DNA of 64,000 bases from Atrina japonica (GCA_030159075.1 BROG01000810.1:124001-188000), one strand, 5' to 3'. Numbered from the stretch's first letter, positions 36,119-48,089 are shown. Notes: generated by a model from the letters alone, not told the origin. Made by a program: numbers and translations.

Positions 36119-36597
36119 GAGAAAATTGTAGTGTGGCATTTAAAACACCTTTCAAAAATTCAAAAGAAAAACTTGAGTGATATATAAAGAAAGTGTGAAC
36201 ATTTGTAATTGACAAACTTATGGGATGAAAGTCAGTGTAGAGTGAAGTATTTTCTTCTTTTTTCACTTTATCACTACAACTTTTTAAATTTGATATAATT
36301 TTAAAGCAATATATACAATGAATAGACCTTAAGCATTTTTCTTGTAGATAAAACAGATTGGGTATAAAATCAAATATAAAGGCTTTGTCTCAAAGTTTAA
36401 TATTGAATTGAAATGTTTCATTGTCCTGGAGATGAATATAAATAGGGCTTAAAACACACCCTTTTAGCAGCACATTGAAGCATCTTGGGAATAAAGAAAC
36501 TGTTTGACATAATTTGCCAAAACTCTCAAAATTATTAGAAGTAATACGATCTTGTTCTGAGTATACTCTACCAGGGGTAGAGCCTAACATTTTTTAT
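36119..36597. other. no supported feature
   Basis: AT-rich sequence between two arrays. No domain is recognised. Confidence 0.4.
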
Positions 36598-36870
36598 CCA
36601 GGGGCCACCTGGGCCACTACGATTCAAAATCTGCCAGCCCAGCTCAAATTTTTGGTACCACTTGGGTCACTATGATTCAAAATCTACTAGCCCAGCTCAA
36701 ATTTTAGGTGCCACCTGGGTCACTATGATTCAAAATCTACTAGCCCAGCTCAAATTTTAGGGGCCATCTGGGTCACTATGATTCAAAATCTGCCAGCCCA
36801 GCTCAAATTTCAGGGGCCACTATGATTCACTACTAACCCAGCTCAAACGTCAGGGACCAAGATTTTTTTT
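36598..36870 (+). repeat. ~61-bp tandem repeat, about 4.5 units
   Basis: Units contain gattcaaaatctactagccc, agctcaaattttagg and ccacctgggtcactat. The last unit is shortened. Confidence 0.9.
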
Positions 36871-37317
36871 TAATTTAAGAGAGTTTCAGAGCTCTGTTTA
36901 GAAAATCATCTACAAATAATGCTGAAATGTGTGATGATACCAGTGTGTATATCAGTATAAAATACAGAGTATCAAATATACGGAAGTACACATAGGTGTC
37001 ATTAAACCTTTCAGCAACTTGTGCCTACCACCTGGGTGAGTATCAAAGGAAAGGAGGTGGATAACTCTCGCGGTGTTAATATTCGCTATATTTTCGGTGT
37101 TAACAAATCTATGGATTTAAGAAACAGTGAATGAATTTTAATAAAACATACATATAAACATGGTTTTCCTGTATTTATTATTTCTGTGTCTATGATGCAA
37201 GAAATTTTTTCAGGATGCAAAACATGGATATTAGTGAGTTCCTAAGGATGCACAAAACTCAGTATTTTTTTTTTCAACCTGAGACTGAAAATGTGTGCCT
37301 CATTTTTTTATGTATAT
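36871..37317. other. no supported feature
   Basis: AT-rich spacer. Nothing recognised. Confidence 0.4.
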
Positions 37318-38892
37318 TAGCTCACTTGGGGCCCGTTTTACGAAAGGTCATAAGTCCTAAATCCTATGTCTTAGTCTTAATTGTCATGGGAATGACCAAT
37401 CAGCAATGCATTGCCATGGTAGTCAGGACAAATAGTTAGGATTTAGGGCTTACGACCTTTCATAAGACGAGCTATTACTATAGCCAAAGGTCCAACGTCT
37501 GTCATTGTTCGTCGTCTGTTGACTTTTGCATTTAAACATCTTCTCAAGAACCAGTGGGCCAATTTTAACCAAACTTGGCATATACATGTAGCATCCCCAT
37601 GTGAAGATGCATAAAGTTTGCTAATGAAAAAGAGATAGGATCAATAGGGGCCATAAATGGGGCTTAAAAGGACCAAAACTTGTTACTTTTTAAAGAATCT
37701 TCTTCTCATGAACCAGTGATCAGATGTATTTCAAATTTTGTATGCATGATTGCTAAGTCAATATCTACAAAGTTTGTGTTTAGGTAAAGTTTTCAACATT
37801 TTTGACTACTTCTCCAGAACCATTGGACCAATTTGACAGGATGTATAACCATGTAAAGCCGCATAAAGTTTGCATATAAAAAGGGGCTAGGACCAAACAT
37901 GGCTGCCATGGCTAAATATAAATCGAATGAGTCAGCATATATTTTTGATTTAATACATGTATCTCCAAAATTATTGAAGCTAGAGGAAAAACGGTTACCT
38001 TAAAATGAGCGACAAAAATCTGCAAATATCTCAATTTGATGGAAATTGTTGAGTTGACCCTTATGTAAGTTATTTACCCTTTTTGTGAATTTTTTTCATG
38101 TTGTTGGATGTTCTTTTGACATTATCTTGAAAAGTATAATAGGTAGAGTAAAAGTGAAAAAATAAAAAATGTCCAGCATGCAAAGTTTTACTAAAAAGTC
38201 AATGGACCAAAATTATCAGGTTGCACCTTATGGGAGTTTTTGCCCTTTTAAGTGGATTTTTCATGTTTTTGGATGTTTTTTGACATTATCTTGAAAAGTA
38301 TAATAGATAAAGATAAAGTGAAAGAAGCACAAATGTTCAGCATGCAAAGATCTACAAAAACTCATGAATGCCGAAATTTTCAGGTCAACTCTTATGGGAG
38401 GTATATCCCCTTTAAGTTGATTTTTCATGTTTTGACAGTTTTGTCCTATTGTCTTGAAAAGTGTAATAGACAGAGAGAAAGAGAAAGAAGCAAAAATGTT
38501 AAGTATGCAAAGATCTACTAAAAAGTAACAGGAATTAAATTGTCAGGTTAACCCTTGTGAGGGTGATCCCTGGAAAGTTAGTTCCCTTTTTAAATGGATG
38601 TCACATGTTCTACTGTTGTTGCAAATTATCTTGAAAGATCTAAAAATATCGACAAGGTAAATCTACCCTTATTCAAATCAATTCTCCGTTTCAATGAATT
38701 TTTCAAGCTTTTGGTTGCTTTTTAGTATATTGTCAGTAAAATACATTTCACTCAGGTGATTATTAAGGCCCCCAACGAGTCTACTGTTTTTCATGTTTAT
38801 GAGCCATTTTATGTTTTACACATTTTTTATGTTTTCTGTAATGTTGACCAATTTTGCCAGGTGAGCGACTTAAGGCCCCTTGGGCCTCTTGT
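37318..38892 (+). mobile_element. AGCTCACC-family element (copy 3)
   Basis: Begins ttagctcacttgg and ends gtgagcgacttaaggcccct tgggcctcttg. It shares aaccagtgggccaattttaa and about four internal ~155-bp units (ttatgggagtttttgccct, gaaagaagcacaaatgttcag) with 15891-20153. Unit number differs between copies (about 4 against about 10). Confidence 0.75.
37329..37470. mobile_element. ~142-bp palindromic MITE inside copy 3
   Basis: gttttacgaaaggtcataag, then tcctaaatcc, is the near-complement of ggatttagggcttacgacct, then ttcataagac. It sits where the other copy has continuous element sequence (after agctcactt, before gagctattac). Confidence 0.65.
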
Positions 38893-39290
38893 CTTCAATT
38901 TCATTGACTTGGGGACTCACAAATTTAATGAAGGACTCAGGAATTTGTTCTTGTGGGTCCCTGGGACTCAATTTAATAACATCCTAGGGAAAAACTCTGT
39001 ATAAAGGACCTAATGTTAGTGCAATTTATTACTAGTCTGTGAATTTAAAAAAAATGTGAATGTTTCAGAAGAGAGAAAAAAAAATTGAAAATTACAATAT
39101 GTGGAATTAAACCCATGTACAGTATGTGTTATGTCTTGGGAAAATCTAGTTTCAGGGATTTCTGTTGTTGAAAGTGCCATTTTTGACATTTTTATCACAT
39201 GTTTTTGTTTATTCCATATGCCAACAAAATGAGATGGCAACTAATCAGATTCCATTTATAATAATTGGTGTTTATATTTTATTTCAATGG
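38893..39290. other. no supported feature
   Basis: AT-rich. Only a short duplicated phrase (gggactcacaaatttaatg / gggactcaatttaataac). Confidence 0.4.
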
Positions 39291-39384
39291 TTTAACCCAT
39301 TTATCCCTAAAGACACATTTGGACTTGTTTATGTTTATTGATTTACAGAAGAGTCCATTATTTTACAGGGGTTGATGAGTTTAT
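39291..39384 (+). mobile_element. AACTCATTCACC MITE, copy 2
   Basis: tttaacccatttatccctaa, then agacacatttggac ... agaagagtccatta ... aggggttgatgagttta. Same ends and core as 30843-30933. Confidence 0.7.
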
Positions 39385-41297
39385 ATTAAACCTTCCAATC
39401 AATTCTGAAAATGAGGTCTTGTGTAGGACTATTCTACTGGGCAGCAGACTGTTTCTTGATTGATAAGGGAAGTCATAATTTTGGTTTCATTTATAGACTG
39501 GTTGATGCCGCAATATCTTTGGTAGGCCTGTGGTGCCATGAAAAGGGATATCAGTCGATGTTATTCAATTTAATTGTGTTAATTTTAGTCTCTTCCTATG
39601 TTCTACAGTATCCAAGTATTTACATTTTATTCGATAGGAGAGTTATAGCGCCACCTAGTAGCAGTTCTATTTTTAGAACCTGTGGATGTGAGCCAGTGTT
39701 AATAGCCACCTGTAAAAATTATCGTGATGTTCTCATTTTTGTCAAATATCTAATTTTACATAAATTTCCTCCATTTCAAATAAATTTCCTTTAATATTCC
39801 CATTTTGCATTATCTTTCCACACAATCTTCAACTAAAGTGCCTTCAATGACTTTTCAACTGCAACTAATGATAATGATCAAATGAAATCCTATGGTGTTC
39901 ATAAATAAAATGAAAGAGATGTACATTAACTGTATCATAGTAAGGACTAACATCCCATCAATGTTGGTTTTGTTCAATGACATTGTGATCCCTCAATATT
40001 GAAAAAAACTAATGAACATTTTATATTCAAATTGCCATGTAAGAAGGTAAGTAGGGAAAATTAAGTAATTACTTTATTCAGGCAAGTTTCTGCTTTAATC
40101 TGTTGGAGGAAAAACGTTAAGTTCTGCGGTACCATAAAACCATGCTAATTTACATGTACGTTTATAGATGATGTGCAAAGTTGTCATATTATCATATAGT
40201 AACAACATCTAGCAATCTACGAAGATAGTCAGTACCTAAACTAAGTAGAATTGTGTCTTAGCTTTTAGGTATTTTTCCCAATTAAATATTTTATGCCATT
40301 CTTTAGTTTGCTAATAACATTTTTACTTCAAATTCACATTTTATGTGGACATTTCGTTGTTTTACCACAAGTTACTAAATGTTTTAGACCAGTCTGTTAT
40401 CCTCTGTGGAGGTTAAAGGGTTAACATGCTAGTCTCACCTTTAACTTATGTCATCACGCACTGGTTGTGTTATGAGTATATTCTATTCACTGTTTTTGTT
40501 TGTGATTACCTGTCGGTTGACATAACATGTTGTCTCTTGTAGTCATGTGACACTTATTATGCATCAGTAAAATGCACCATTTTGAGGATGAATAGTTGGT
40601 GGTACTCTGATTGTTACTGGTTATTTAAAGATATTGTTATGTCTATTTTGTGACTTGGAGGTCACTTTGAGGCTTGTACATGAAGACACTATATATGAAG
40701 TTCTTAAGTAATACTGAAATTACATGGCCATTGCAATTAAAGAGAGTTATTAAAGATTTTGGTGTAGCTCTTCATTACTTAGGAGACCTGTGTTGACTGC
40801 ATGTATTGTCTGATTTATATATATATATATGTATATATGTAACTTGGCCAGGTGGGGTAGTTAACATTTTTATTAGCATAGGGACAATTCTACTTACTTA
40901 TCAGTTCTGGCCAAATTCAGAAGAATTGCATTTTATTGCCTGCTGGAGACCCTATGTATGGTGACATGCACAAAACCTGCATATCAATGTCTGCCACTGA
41001 TTCTCCAGTACAAAAGGTCATTTATGAATGTTAAATCCCTTCATTTTATCACGTGATTAAGTGATCAAACAGGCTCATGTAAACACTTCAGTACATGTAG
41101 GTAATTTATGTTGGATAATCATTGTCTCCAAGCCCAGATATAAGGCAATTAAATTTATGTATGTCCTGTGTTTGGTATAGATTTTGGCCTAACTTCTCTT
41201 GTATCTGACAATCTGAAGGACATCATTACACACAGAAATTTGGTACTGCTTGTAAAATCGTAGATTTGTTATAAGATAGCAAGAATTAATATTATCA
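39385..41297. other. no supported feature
   Basis: Contains a 127-codon open frame (39411-39794, +) with two hydrophobic stretches but no recognisable domain, and a short (TA)n at 40817-40840. Confidence 0.4.
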
Positions 41298-42265
41298 ACA
41301 TGTGGGTCTGGTAAAAGGCCCCATTCCTAATTCAAAATCTACTATATTCAGGCCACAAATAACCCCCAAAATTGTCGTAACCCATTTACAGGTTGCGCTA
41401 AAAGGAATGATCGTAACCTGCAGGTTATGATAGCAATAATTAAGACTTAAAAATGAAATACATTACGAAGGAAAGGGAGGTTACGTGATCTGTATTTGTG
41501 TCAACCTCCACGTAACCAGAACGGTCGCTTTTTTGTGGTGTGTATATTTTCTCCAACTGTGAACAAAAATTTCCCAATTAAATGTATGTTCACCATGTCA
41601 TTCACATTCAGAGAATTAAGTACATGTACAGTGCTGCAGATAACTTTCTTAGCACTTGGGTATAATACCCATCATTTCCAAATCCAGTGGGTATTTTTAC
41701 CCACAAAATTTCTGTCAAGTGGGTATTTTCCAATTCTGTTGCCATATTACAATTGCCATTGATTTTACTATAAAGGTTTGGTTGCTAAATTACCATTAAT
41801 TAATCTGTATTTAACTGTCTGTACAATGTAAGTCCACAATTTAAACATCTTGGTTTGTGTCAGCTTAACTGCATTATCACTACAGAGCTTTAACACACAT
41901 TAACACACACCAAGATCCATTCAGAACAATACTTATCTCTCAGCAGGTTTCAGATCCGATGTGTTTATAATTTTACACCATTTGCATTGGGCATCTTAGG
42001 CATGGATTTTAATTTGTTTGCAGTATCCGTAAATACACAGCTTATCTGGAGCACTGCATGTTTGAACATGTACATGTATGTAAAGTGCACTTCAAAGTCT
42101 TCAGATGAAAACCATGTTGTCAGTTAAATAAGAGAAGCTAAATCAATCACAATTTATGTGTCTGTATTTTTATGAGTTAAATGACCAGTTCCTTTTTTCC
42201 CCACTTGGCCCATTGGGACAAAAATTCCCAATAGATAGGGTACAGGACCCTGACCCAAAAGGGTC
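41298..42265 (+). repeat. CAGGGATT-type repeat, copy 3 (interrupted)
   Basis: catgtgggtctggtaaaagg, then the shared cttcagatgaaaaccatgttg (42098; compare 31139), then aaaattcccaatagatagggt at 42225. It is broken by unrelated sequence around 41350-41560 and 41640-42060. Confidence 0.45.
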
Positions 42266-43351
42266 TATTAACCCCTGGATAGATATTGTTATTAAAGCTT
42301 GAGGTCAAATATTATACAACTTGCTTATATACAAACAATAGAGGATTTATTTCTCCGAGACTCAAGTTCATATCAGTACATGAAAGCATGTCCTGTGAAT
42401 TCATGAAAACAAATATTTTATTTCTTTAACTACAAGAAATATTATATAGAGACAACAAAAGATGGATATTTTCCCTGTAAATGATCCCAAACTTTTACAT
42501 TTCTGCCTCTTACCATTCGATATAGTCACGACTTCCTGTCCCCAAGTTGATGACAAGGAAGTAACAAAGATCAATTTAAGGATTCCCAGGAAAAACAGAT
42601 TCATTTTTGTCATTCTATATATAATACATGTACAAATACACTTCCCGTGCCAAGATCTATAGTTAATTTGTGTAGGTAATTGTCCATACCCAATCATGCA
42701 TTATGAAGTGTTAATTATGATTCATCAGTGTAACTTGTGTACTGACAGCAAACATATTACATTTGTCACCATGACAACATGTAGACCTGACTCAAGTTGA
42801 CATTCTGGTATTTAAAACATGTAGATCTTTATGGATCGGGTTTGTTCCTTGTATATCGGTACATGGAATAGCATGTGTTTGTGTTGGTGTGTTTCTGTGT
42901 GTGTTTTGAGTGTGTGTGTTTGTGTTGCATTAGGACTGGACTTATTAAGCTTGTTGTCCATTTCAGCACTCTGCAATGCCACCAAATCACTCGCAATTGC
43001 AACCATTTTTTTTTTATCCTCATTCAGTTTCCACATTGCGACCAGTCTTTTCCCTCGAGCTGGAAATCAAAAGTTTGTCCGTTTTCACTGTGAAATTACA
43101 TCATAGAAATCATGGTCTTTTATGCGCTTTACAACAACCAATTTGGTTATTCAGTTTCGATAAACTAGAGCATCTAACTCACGTGGATTACTGTATAATA
43201 TCATGTTGTATGCTCTCATGTTTTCGACTTGAAATTTTCCTAACAGCACACGATGACATTTTCTTTTCTCAGTCGATTTCAACAGAAGCATCATAAGACA
43301 CTACTAAATTTAAACGATCTTGGTTAAAGGAATACTGGAACCGAGTTATGG
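42266..43351. other. no supported feature; where the rest of the second retroelement would be
   Basis: Several overlapping short open frames on both strands (42401-43296), none with a retroviral or other motif. RT and RNase H of the element to the right are not found here. Confidence 0.45.
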
Positions 43352-43352
43352 C

Positions 43353-43452
43353 TAGTGTTCGACTAGGCCGAACTTTCTGCCCCAATTTTGATTTTAATTT
43401 AAGCGATTTTAAGTGGTAAAATCAGGGCAGAAAGTTCGGCCTAGTGTTCGAC
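43353..43452. mobile_element. small foldback with 11-bp direct repeats
   Basis: TAGTGTTCGAC occurs at 43353-43363 and 43442-43452. Between them are 20-bp inverted arms CTAGGCCGAACTTTCTGCCC (43363-43382) and its exact complement (43425-43444) around a ~42-base AT-rich loop. This is a MITE-like hairpin with target duplication. It provides the stop codon (43441-43443, minus) that ends the neighbouring retroelement frame. Confidence 0.75.
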
Positions 43453-45024
43453 ATATCCAACTGACATTGATATCAGTAAACCAACATGGCCTATGTCACA
43501 AGATCGACAAAAACGTCTCACATCTGCTTGAATTCCTGGCCAGAAGAACTCAGATAATACCTTTTTCAATGTACGTTCAGTACCCAAGTGACCCGACAAA
43601 AGTGAATCATGTGCTAATTGCATCACTTTTACTCTGTATCGCTTCGGTACAACTAACTGCTTGAATTCTCTACCCTGATCAACTTTATCAGACTGAAACC
43701 TTCTATAAATCAAACCCTTGTTACAGTAAAAGCTTGCTTTACCTTCAGTAATTGTTGAACTGTTCAACAATGACCTGATCTTAGAGAGTGTTTCATCATC
43801 ATCTTGTGCTTGTTTCAACTCCTGTGGACTAACATCAGTACCTATAACATTTCTCACTTTAAGTGGAACACATTTCTTACTTTCCGTACGTACTTGAGAT
43901 CGTGTTTGTACAGGTTGTATCTGTGGTAATGTCCAATTGGAGTCGGGATCGTATGGCTGTCTGGCATTCTCAATATTGCCTATTATAATATCATATAATG
44001 GGTTAACCAAACACCATGCCTCAACCTTGCCTGTAAAGAAGGGAGTATCAATATTCACTAAAGCCATCGGTGTATTGACTGTAGAACCATTGGCTGAGAT
44101 ACATACTTGAGTTTTACCTGTAAACTGATGATCTGAGACTAATTCTTTTTTTATCACAACACCATTACACCCAGTGTCTCTTAAAACCATGACTTCTCTA
44201 TCACCTATCAGACCTTTAGCCGTAGGCATTGCCACACTAGAGCACCGAACCTTTGTGTTACAAGACGTACTCATCAATTTATGTGTACTACTCACACTGT
44301 ATGTAGGAGTATTAGTATGTAACGAACAAGCACCACACGCACCATATTCTACTTCATTGCTACTTTGACCTGAACTCACTACTGCTGTTGTGGTAGGTCT
44401 TGACCTGTTTGGCCTACACTCAGATGCGATATGACCTAACTTGTCACATTTGTAACATCGTTTGTCTCCCCTACCATGACTTACCACTTCTGAAGTTTTA
44501 CTTTTATTAGGCTGACTATGTAAGCTTGACGGTGTTTCAACACTCTTACCTTTGTCATGAAACCCTGATACCTTTTTGCTGTTTGTCATCAGTGATACAG
44601 CACTGACAAGACGCGCTTCACGATACTGATCAGCCAATGCGGACATATTTGCCATGGAATCTGGTATACGTTCCTTTAAAAACAAAAGCAGATCTCTATT
44701 GCAAACAGACATAAATTGATCCCTGATCACAATGTCATACAACCCGTCAAAAGTATGTGGTATTTTAGCCATTTCAAGCCATCTGTCTAAATAACTACCC
44801 ATTCTAACAGAAAATTGTTGAAATGTTTCACCATTTTCAGGACGACAATCACGGAATTTTTTCCTAAAACCATCTTCAGTTAACTCAAATCGTTTCAAAA
44901 GAGCGGATTTTAGAGCGTCGTAATCTAATGCTTTATCTGCCGGTAATAATGCATAGACACTCAGAGCACGACCTTTTAACAAGGCACTGAGATTTGTTGC
45001 CCATGTTTGTTTTTCCCAACTCAA
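43441..45024 (-). pseudogene. Gag-protease-integrase N terminus of a Gmr1-like retroelement
   Basis: 527 codons. Capsid-like region 1-140 (NLSALLKGRALSVYALLP, KRFELTEDGFRKKFRD); zinc knuckle C190, C193, H198, C203; protease motif LRDTGCNGVV (Asp283) with DIIIGN at 345-350; linker; integrase zinc module H472, H479, C506, C509. Integrase follows protease after ~120 residues with no RT or RNase H between. That is the order of Gmr1-type Ty3/gypsy elements; an internal deletion of a standard element is the alternative. Similarity stops just after CRSCD (about 43495) and the frame ends in foldback DNA, so the catalytic integrase core, RT and RNase H are missing. The start is at a non-ATG codon because Gag is frameshifted here (see 45021-45437). 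Confidence 0.85.
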
Positions 45025-45437
45025 ATTGCTTTTGCATACCGCTCAAAGCGACGTAAATATGAATCAATATCGTCTTTAGATTCTTCGTAAGGGGGAATTT
45101 TCGGGACTTTAGCATTTGTAGGTGAAATAACCACTTTACCTTTGATATCTGCCTCCATTTTTGCAATGGTCATTTGATGTGCATACTCCAACTCTTTGAT
45201 ACGCAAATTAAAATCGCTCTCCCTCTTGGTGATTTCAGTTTTTTCCTCTAATTTTTGTTTCTCTATTTGCAACTTAACGAGTTCTAATTGGTACTCATGT
45301 TCTTCTTGTTCCTTCTTCCTTTGTTCTACTCTTTCATCTCTTTGTATCGTTTGCTGTGTTTTAATGAAATCATGTAAAGCCTCATCTTCTAGTCCTAGAC
45401 TCTTGCCATGTTCTGTTAACTCCTTCAATGACTCCAT
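45021..45437 (-). pseudogene. N-terminal Gag of the Gmr1-like element, frameshifted
   Basis: Starts at ATG 45437 (MESLKEL). A highly charged coiled coil (QRDERVEQRKKEQEEHEY, LEEKTEITKRESDF) is followed by KVPKIPPYEESKDD and YLRRFERYAKA, the conserved lead-in to capsid. It ends at TGA 45021-45023, and the Gag continues one base out of phase from about 45024 (SWEKQTWATNL). A single-base difference in the AATTTGAG context would join the two; I read it as a mutation or sequence error. An upstream Met at 45491 is in frame but precedes the conserved start. Confidence 0.8.
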
Positions 45438-45736
45438 TGTAAACAATAAAACTAAACCAAAAGCAATGACAAAACACCTGAACCAACACAACGAACCACT
45501 ATGAATACAATAAATATGTTTAGATTTACTGACAATACATGTATAACAATGAAAAGTTTAGTATCTCACCAACACAAGCAATGGGGTTTTCAGCTTCATC
45601 TTAAAACATACCATCTAACTGGAACTACAAAATAGAAAATTGAAAAAATATCAAAATACAACTCTGTTTCATACAATATATGATATTCAGATATGTACAA
45701 AATATTGATTTTTACATTCAAACTCCGACAGAACAA

Positions 45737-45754
45737 ATCCCACTTCTGACACCA
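45737..45754 (-). promoter_or_regulatory. primer-binding site of the Gmr1-like element
   Basis: TGGTGTCAGAAGTGGGAT on the minus strand, four bases after the LTR end. This PBS form is common in metazoan gypsy elements and is usually assigned to a tRNA-Leu; I have not checked that. Confidence 0.8.
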
Positions 45755-45758
45755 TTTT

Positions 45759-46861
45759 TGTCACACATGACCGAGTCATGTTCTGTCTAATAGACAATAT
45801 GAATATATAAAAGTAAACATTAATGTGTTGTACAACATTTTAATAAACAGCTATAAATGTCATTATGTGCACATAAGTCTTTCATATTTGTCCACTGAAA
45901 CACTTTACTGGAAATGGGAACAAAAGATAAACTTCTCTTGACCAGTCCGTTTGGTATTGCCATACTACTACCCACTTTGGCATTGTAATTGAAAACCTTT
46001 AATCAAAGAAAAGAAAATATAATAACTACATTTACATTTATAGAAAATGACTAGTCTTACAAACGGGAATGCATAACAAATTACATTATTAACTGACACC
46101 GTAAAGAATATTACTATTCAGCATAAATGCCATAACTCCGTGCACTGCGCACAATATACCACACAAGTATACTAATTACTTTCCTCCGTGCGACATTGAT
46201 AATATAAACACAAGTAACGTTACAATATCACACCATGTTATTTAAATATTACTAAAATGAATTATAATAAATAAACAACCACCGTAACATTACAATGTAC
46301 AAATGTAATACAGATGTAAGTTACTAATAATATAAATGATAACTCCGTAATATTCAGTTACATATTGCTCCGTGTATTACACAACACTACAGTTAACGTA
46401 TATTTATAACACAATACCCGTTTATAAAATACAGTCAAACGTAAACGTAATTCATTTAAATTCAAGTTTGATAATATGCAGATATTCTAAAGAAATTATA
46501 AGCGATAGGAACTATCTGATAATATTCACTGAATACAAATACTAAAAACTAATACAATGTATAAAAAATTCTACTTACCCCATGACTGTGAAAGCGATAC
46601 CAAACAGAAAATCGTGCAACGTGTATTGTCTAAGGAATAGTGAGCAGACACAGCCCAAAACCAGCTTTATATAGACAGGATAAAAATAAACTCAACTACT
46701 TTGGCGATACCAAATTAACCTATGAAATTACACTGACCATAGTGGGGCTACCACTGGGATATCTACCCGAGAGGTTCACCACAGGAAATCAAATGCATAT
46801 AAACAAAACCATGTAAAACACTAATTGTACATATTTTAAAATACTAAATCAGATTGTGACA
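45759..46861 (-). repeat. 5' LTR of the Gmr1-like element (about 1.1 kb)
   Basis: In element sense it begins TGTCACAATC at 46861 and ends TGTGACA at 45759, followed by the PBS. No second copy is present in the window, in keeping with loss of the 3' half. It is AT-rich. The outer edge abuts the fragment at 46862-47332. Confidence 0.75.
46665..46673 (-). promoter_or_regulatory. TATA box in the 1.1 kb LTR
   Basis: The minus strand reads CTATATAAAGC, a strong TATA consensus, 190 bases inside the LTR with about 0.9 kb of LTR downstream. It would drive the genomic transcript. Confidence 0.6.
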
Positions 46862-47332
46862 GCCTCATGGCCAATTAAATATATCTTGGGTGCAACAACT
46901 GGCAAGAAACGTCCAATAGCGCAAGAGAAAAGAAGAAGAAATATAAAATTAATAGAATTTAAGCCAGAATGGTTAAACGACCATAAATGGCTCAAACATG
47001 ACGACGAAAAGGGCATGACTTGTGAAATCTACATTTCATCTTCATCGAAACACAGGTGAACCAGTACTTTTCATTCAGGTTCCAAAAATTATGGATTGTC
47101 AGCCATTATAGACCATGAGAAATCCCCTTGCCATGTGTGTTCTGTTGAAATTATACAGTCTAGAGAGGCTGCATCAGCTCGAAAAAGTATTGCCCACCAG
47201 ACAGTGATTGCGATAAACGAGTCCATCAGAAAATCGTTAGAGTATAAGGTCCGTAATGTACATGCCCTAATCAAAAGCAATAGGCCTATTTCAAAAATTG
47301 TTTGGCTGAACAAATTGGGTGAATTTGAATAA
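46862..47332 (+). pseudogene. ZNF862/hAT-like N-terminal fragment
   Basis: A single frame with one internal TGA (47057-47059). First part: basic KKRPIAQEKRRR, then FKPEWLNDHKWLKHDDEKGM; after the stop, FHSGSKNYGLSAIIDHEKS and PCH, then an alanine/arginine helix and ALIKSNRPISKIVWLNKL. This order (W..FPWL, a BED/TTF-like zinc region, H..S..H, then a NRP..FVWL motif) is what I know from ZNF862-like, hAT-derived proteins. Some expected zinc ligands are missing (TCEIYIS). It is truncated after about 150 residues, with the LTR directly at its left edge. Confidence 0.45.
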
Positions 47333-47532
47333 ATTAAAAGGAAATTACAATATTCATGTTCATTATAATTGATGTTGTTGCTTCTTCATTCTGCCGGTAC
47401 AAATATGAATGTTTAAATTAGTTGGATTACTGAAAAAAATTGTCGGACCAGTAAAAATTTGTTCGGATCGGTTGATTCTGTTTAGTTACTGGTCAGAATG
47501 ACCGGTTGGTTTGAAAAACTTTCAACATCTCT

Positions 47533-47597
47533 GGGATTCTGTTGTGGCTGTTTTATCGTGGGGCAACACAATAAAATGGCCGCAACAGAATCCCCAA
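47533..47597. repeat. 65-bp imperfect palindrome
   Basis: gggattctgttgtggctgtt and aaaatggccgcaacagaatc, then cc, are near-complementary around a short loop. Confidence 0.65.
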
Positions 47598-47622
47598 AGG
47601 GATTTACCACAGTCGGAACTAG

Positions 47623-47764
47623 AAATTTTATCTGTAAATTCAAATTGAGAGTCAAACACCCGATTGTTGGACAAACACCTACAAATTAAAGAACTTTATA
47701 GGTGTTTGTCTGACGATCAGGTCACAGGTGTTTGACTCTAGATTTTAACTTACAGACAAAATTT
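47623..47764. mobile_element. 142-bp foldback element
   Basis: aaattttatctgtaaattca ... agtcaaacaccc ... acaaacaccta on the left matches the complement of taggtgtttgtc ... tgtttgactct ... acagacaaaattt on the right, with a ~18-base loop. It lies beside the palindrome at 47533-47597. Confidence 0.75.
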
Positions 47765-48046
47765 ACAATTCTTGTGGGCAGACTCTGTTTTGTAAAGTCT
47801 GTCGAAAAGAAACCGGTGTTAAAAATTAAAAAAAAAAGTTTAAGGTTGCCTCATTATTAGAGCAACAAATATGAAAAATATAGGCATATAAACACTGCTG
47901 GATTAAGAAAAAATGCTCAAAAAGGTCAACATGCAGTTAATAACTTTGTTTTAAATGGATTGAAACAATAAAATGTTATATCAACTTAAAAAATTAATAT
48001 TTTATTTCATTTCTGTATTTTCATCCAGTGGATTTTTTAAAGAAAA

Positions 48047-48078
<32 letters not shown>

Positions 48079-48089
48079 TATATATATAA
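48047..48089. repeat. (CA)n then (TA)n microsatellite
   Basis: About 25 bases of CA repeats with one interruption, followed by TA repeats. Confidence 0.9.

Noticed and set aside
32001..36266. Overlapping open frames of up to 548 codons on the minus strand
   Set aside because: All derive from a tandem unit that lacks stop codons in every minus frame; protein sequences in different frames are mere translations of the same repeat, and unit lengths of 74 and 78 shift the frame repeatedly.
39411..39794. 127-codon frame with hydrophobic stretches
   Set aside because: No domain, no supporting splice or start context that I can see, and AT-rich repeats nearby give such frames by chance.
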